Assembly: GCA_030765045.1 (NCBI GenBank)
Contig: CM060963.1
Span: 97,732,206-97,796,205 of the forward strand
Length of the DNA: 64,000 nucleotides
Source of the DNA: Tenodera sinensis
Taxonomy: Eukaryota > Arthropoda > Insecta > Mantodea > Mantidae
Direction of reading: 5' to 3'
Positions 62,849 to 64,000 of the stretch are shown here, in pieces. The position numbers were made by a program, and so were the translations under genes. The notes under the pieces are model-generated. The model ran no database searches. It was given only the letters and a program-made list of their open reading frames with translations, and had not been told where the DNA came from. How positions within the stretch are numbered: the first letter of the stretch is position 1; each line of letters starts with the position of its first letter.

Positions 62849-63796
62849 CGAGGGTTGTTTGGAAATATAAGGTTCCCAAATTTCTGCAGTCACAAGGAAC
62901 ACTGTTACAGGAGACCCGACAACACTGGTTGGTTGCCCTTTCCCAGTATCCAGCCCTGCGAGCTCTCTGCAACACTGTCTTGGCTTGGCAGCTGTTAGAA
63001 ATGGAGCTTCCACTCACTTCTCCTGCCAGGTGTAAATTACGCTTTGTGATGCACTTTTTGTGGGCAAAAAGACTGCACTGGTGGACATTCGTTCCCAACT
63101 GTGTGAAATGTACAGAGAGTAGAGTATGAGCATACAACATGTGCGCAAATGGTGCAGAGAATTCAAAGACAGACGCACAGACATCCAGAATGACCACTGT
63201 TCTGGGCGGCCATCGGTTTTGGACGAAACGATTGTGAAAGTGGAAGAAACAATGCTGAAAGCTCAAGGGGTGTTAGTTCAGAAGACCTGCCAGATGATCC
63301 CTTCATGTCAACAAGACCTACATTCACAAAATGTTGACCTGTTATTTAGGTTATACCAAGGTGGGTGGTGGCATGCTCACGAAGGGAGTGCATTTCCATC
63401 AGGGCAATGCTCGGTGCACATTGCCCATGTGACAACCAATCTGATCAACAAATTTGGACAGGATACTGTCAAACACTCTCCTTACAACTCAAACCTAACT
63501 CCAAGTGACTACGATCTCTTCCCTGACTTGAAGAAACACCTGGGTGGGATACATTTCAGAACTGGAGAGGAACAGAAAGAAACTGTTTCAAGCTATCTTT
63601 TCTGCATGGTGGGAAAGTCCTACAATGCAGGTATACAAAAGATGGTACACTACATGAAAAAATGCATTGACCAGACTGCGATTATGTCGAAAAATAGGAA
63701 AAAGTGTAAGCTTTCCAAAACTGTATCAATCAATGTCAAGAAATATGCTTTTCATTGTGAAAAAAATTGGGAAAGTTATTTTATGGACAACCCTCA
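62849..63796 (+). mobile_element. Mariner-family element, internally deleted
   Basis: Starts after TA (62847-62848) with CGAGGGTTGTTTGGAAATAT. Ends with ACAACCCTCA before TA (63797-63798), the degraded complement. About 950 bp, below the usual 1.3 kb. Confidence 0.75.
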
Positions 63797-63803
63797 TACT
63801 TAA
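62870..63803 (+). pseudogene. Mariner transposase remnant
   Basis: N-terminal helix-turn-helix residues are recognisable in shifted frames (RFVMHFLWAK, then a KCTESRV/MSIQHVRKWCREFKDRRTDI block with SGRPS). The middle of the protein, with the first catalytic Asp, is deleted. The C-terminal part keeps HIAHVTTNLINKFG, then HSPYNSNLTPSDYDLFPDLKKHLGG, where the last catalytic Asp (SDYDLF) is intact, and HFRTGEEQKETV. The longest frame is 225 codons from 63126. Inactive because of the deletion and frameshifts. The stop lies within the right inverted repeat. Confidence 0.75.
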
Positions 63804-64000
63804 ACAGCACTAATCAAATAAGTTAGTACTAAAACATAAATAACCCTGGTTATTAAACTGAATGGTTTCAGTGTTAAATCATAGTGGCACAAACATATAT
63901 AAATAACTTTATAAAATGGAGTTGGTACGCATGAATTTGAATAAAATACACCAATAAAAAATTCTGTCTTCAACTAAGAGAACAGCATTTAGAACTACAT
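63804..64000. other. Unassigned sequence to window end
   Basis: AT-rich, nothing recognised. Confidence 0.4.

Overview
This is eukaryotic, AT-rich, gene-poor DNA, almost certainly from an arthropod and most likely an insect with a large repeat-rich genome. The evidence is spliced exons with canonical AG/GT borders, Penelope-like, RTE-, CR1- and I/Loa-like LINEs, Ty3/gypsy-type LTR elements, mariner and hAT elements, and several tRNA-derived SINE families. I cannot name the species.

Only one host gene is supported. Three plus-strand exons (2402-2616, 13543-13755, 43187-43297), all ending in phase 0, read as consecutive parts of a protein that I match to dynein regulatory complex subunit 7 (DRC7, Drosophila lobo), an axonemal protein. 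Its introns here are about 10.9 kb and 29.4 kb, and nearly everything else in the window is transposon sequence inside or beyond them.

Layout. 0-15 kb: a head-to-head Penelope-like copy, simple repeats, SINEs, and two copies of a non-autonomous repeat, one of them split by a GC-rich SINE. 15.7-23.1 kb: a gutted LINE-A copy carries a 646-bp solo LTR, which is itself interrupted by Element 1, a nearly pristine gypsy-like retrotransposon (16076-22339, TSD ACAT). 23.9-40.8 kb: an RTE-type LINE on the minus strand holds a CR1-like LINE (LINE C), which holds gypsy Element 2 (26631-37326, TSD CCTT), which holds Gag-only Element 4 (28139-32731, TSD CATT). This is four levels of nesting. A Penelope-like copy (38728-39588) sits in the same tract. 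41-43 kb: a dead mariner with a hAT MITE and a SINE inside it, then exon 3. 43.8-52.9 kb: LINE B (endonuclease-RT-RNase H) split by Element 3 (45209-51310, TSD GAGT). 53.2-59.2 kb: LINE A (17-bp TSD), split by a 1000-bp tandem SINE array and by an inverted LINE B fragment. 59-64 kb: a SINE, an RTE fragment, a 200-bp tetranucleotide array, a decayed gypsy gag-protease region and a deleted mariner.

The most notable system is the gypsy-like lineage of Elements 1-3. All three share one internal deletion that fuses the start of reverse transcriptase to the end of integrase. The lineage therefore spread as LTR-Gag-protease-integrase tail-LTR units without RT, RNase H or a complete integrase, presumably using another element's enzymes. 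Gag and Pol are joined by a canonical -1 slippery heptamer. Element 4 is a separate, more extreme derivative in which Gag runs into what looks like the integrase tail. Several Penelope-like fragments carry hammerhead-ribozyme-like cores.
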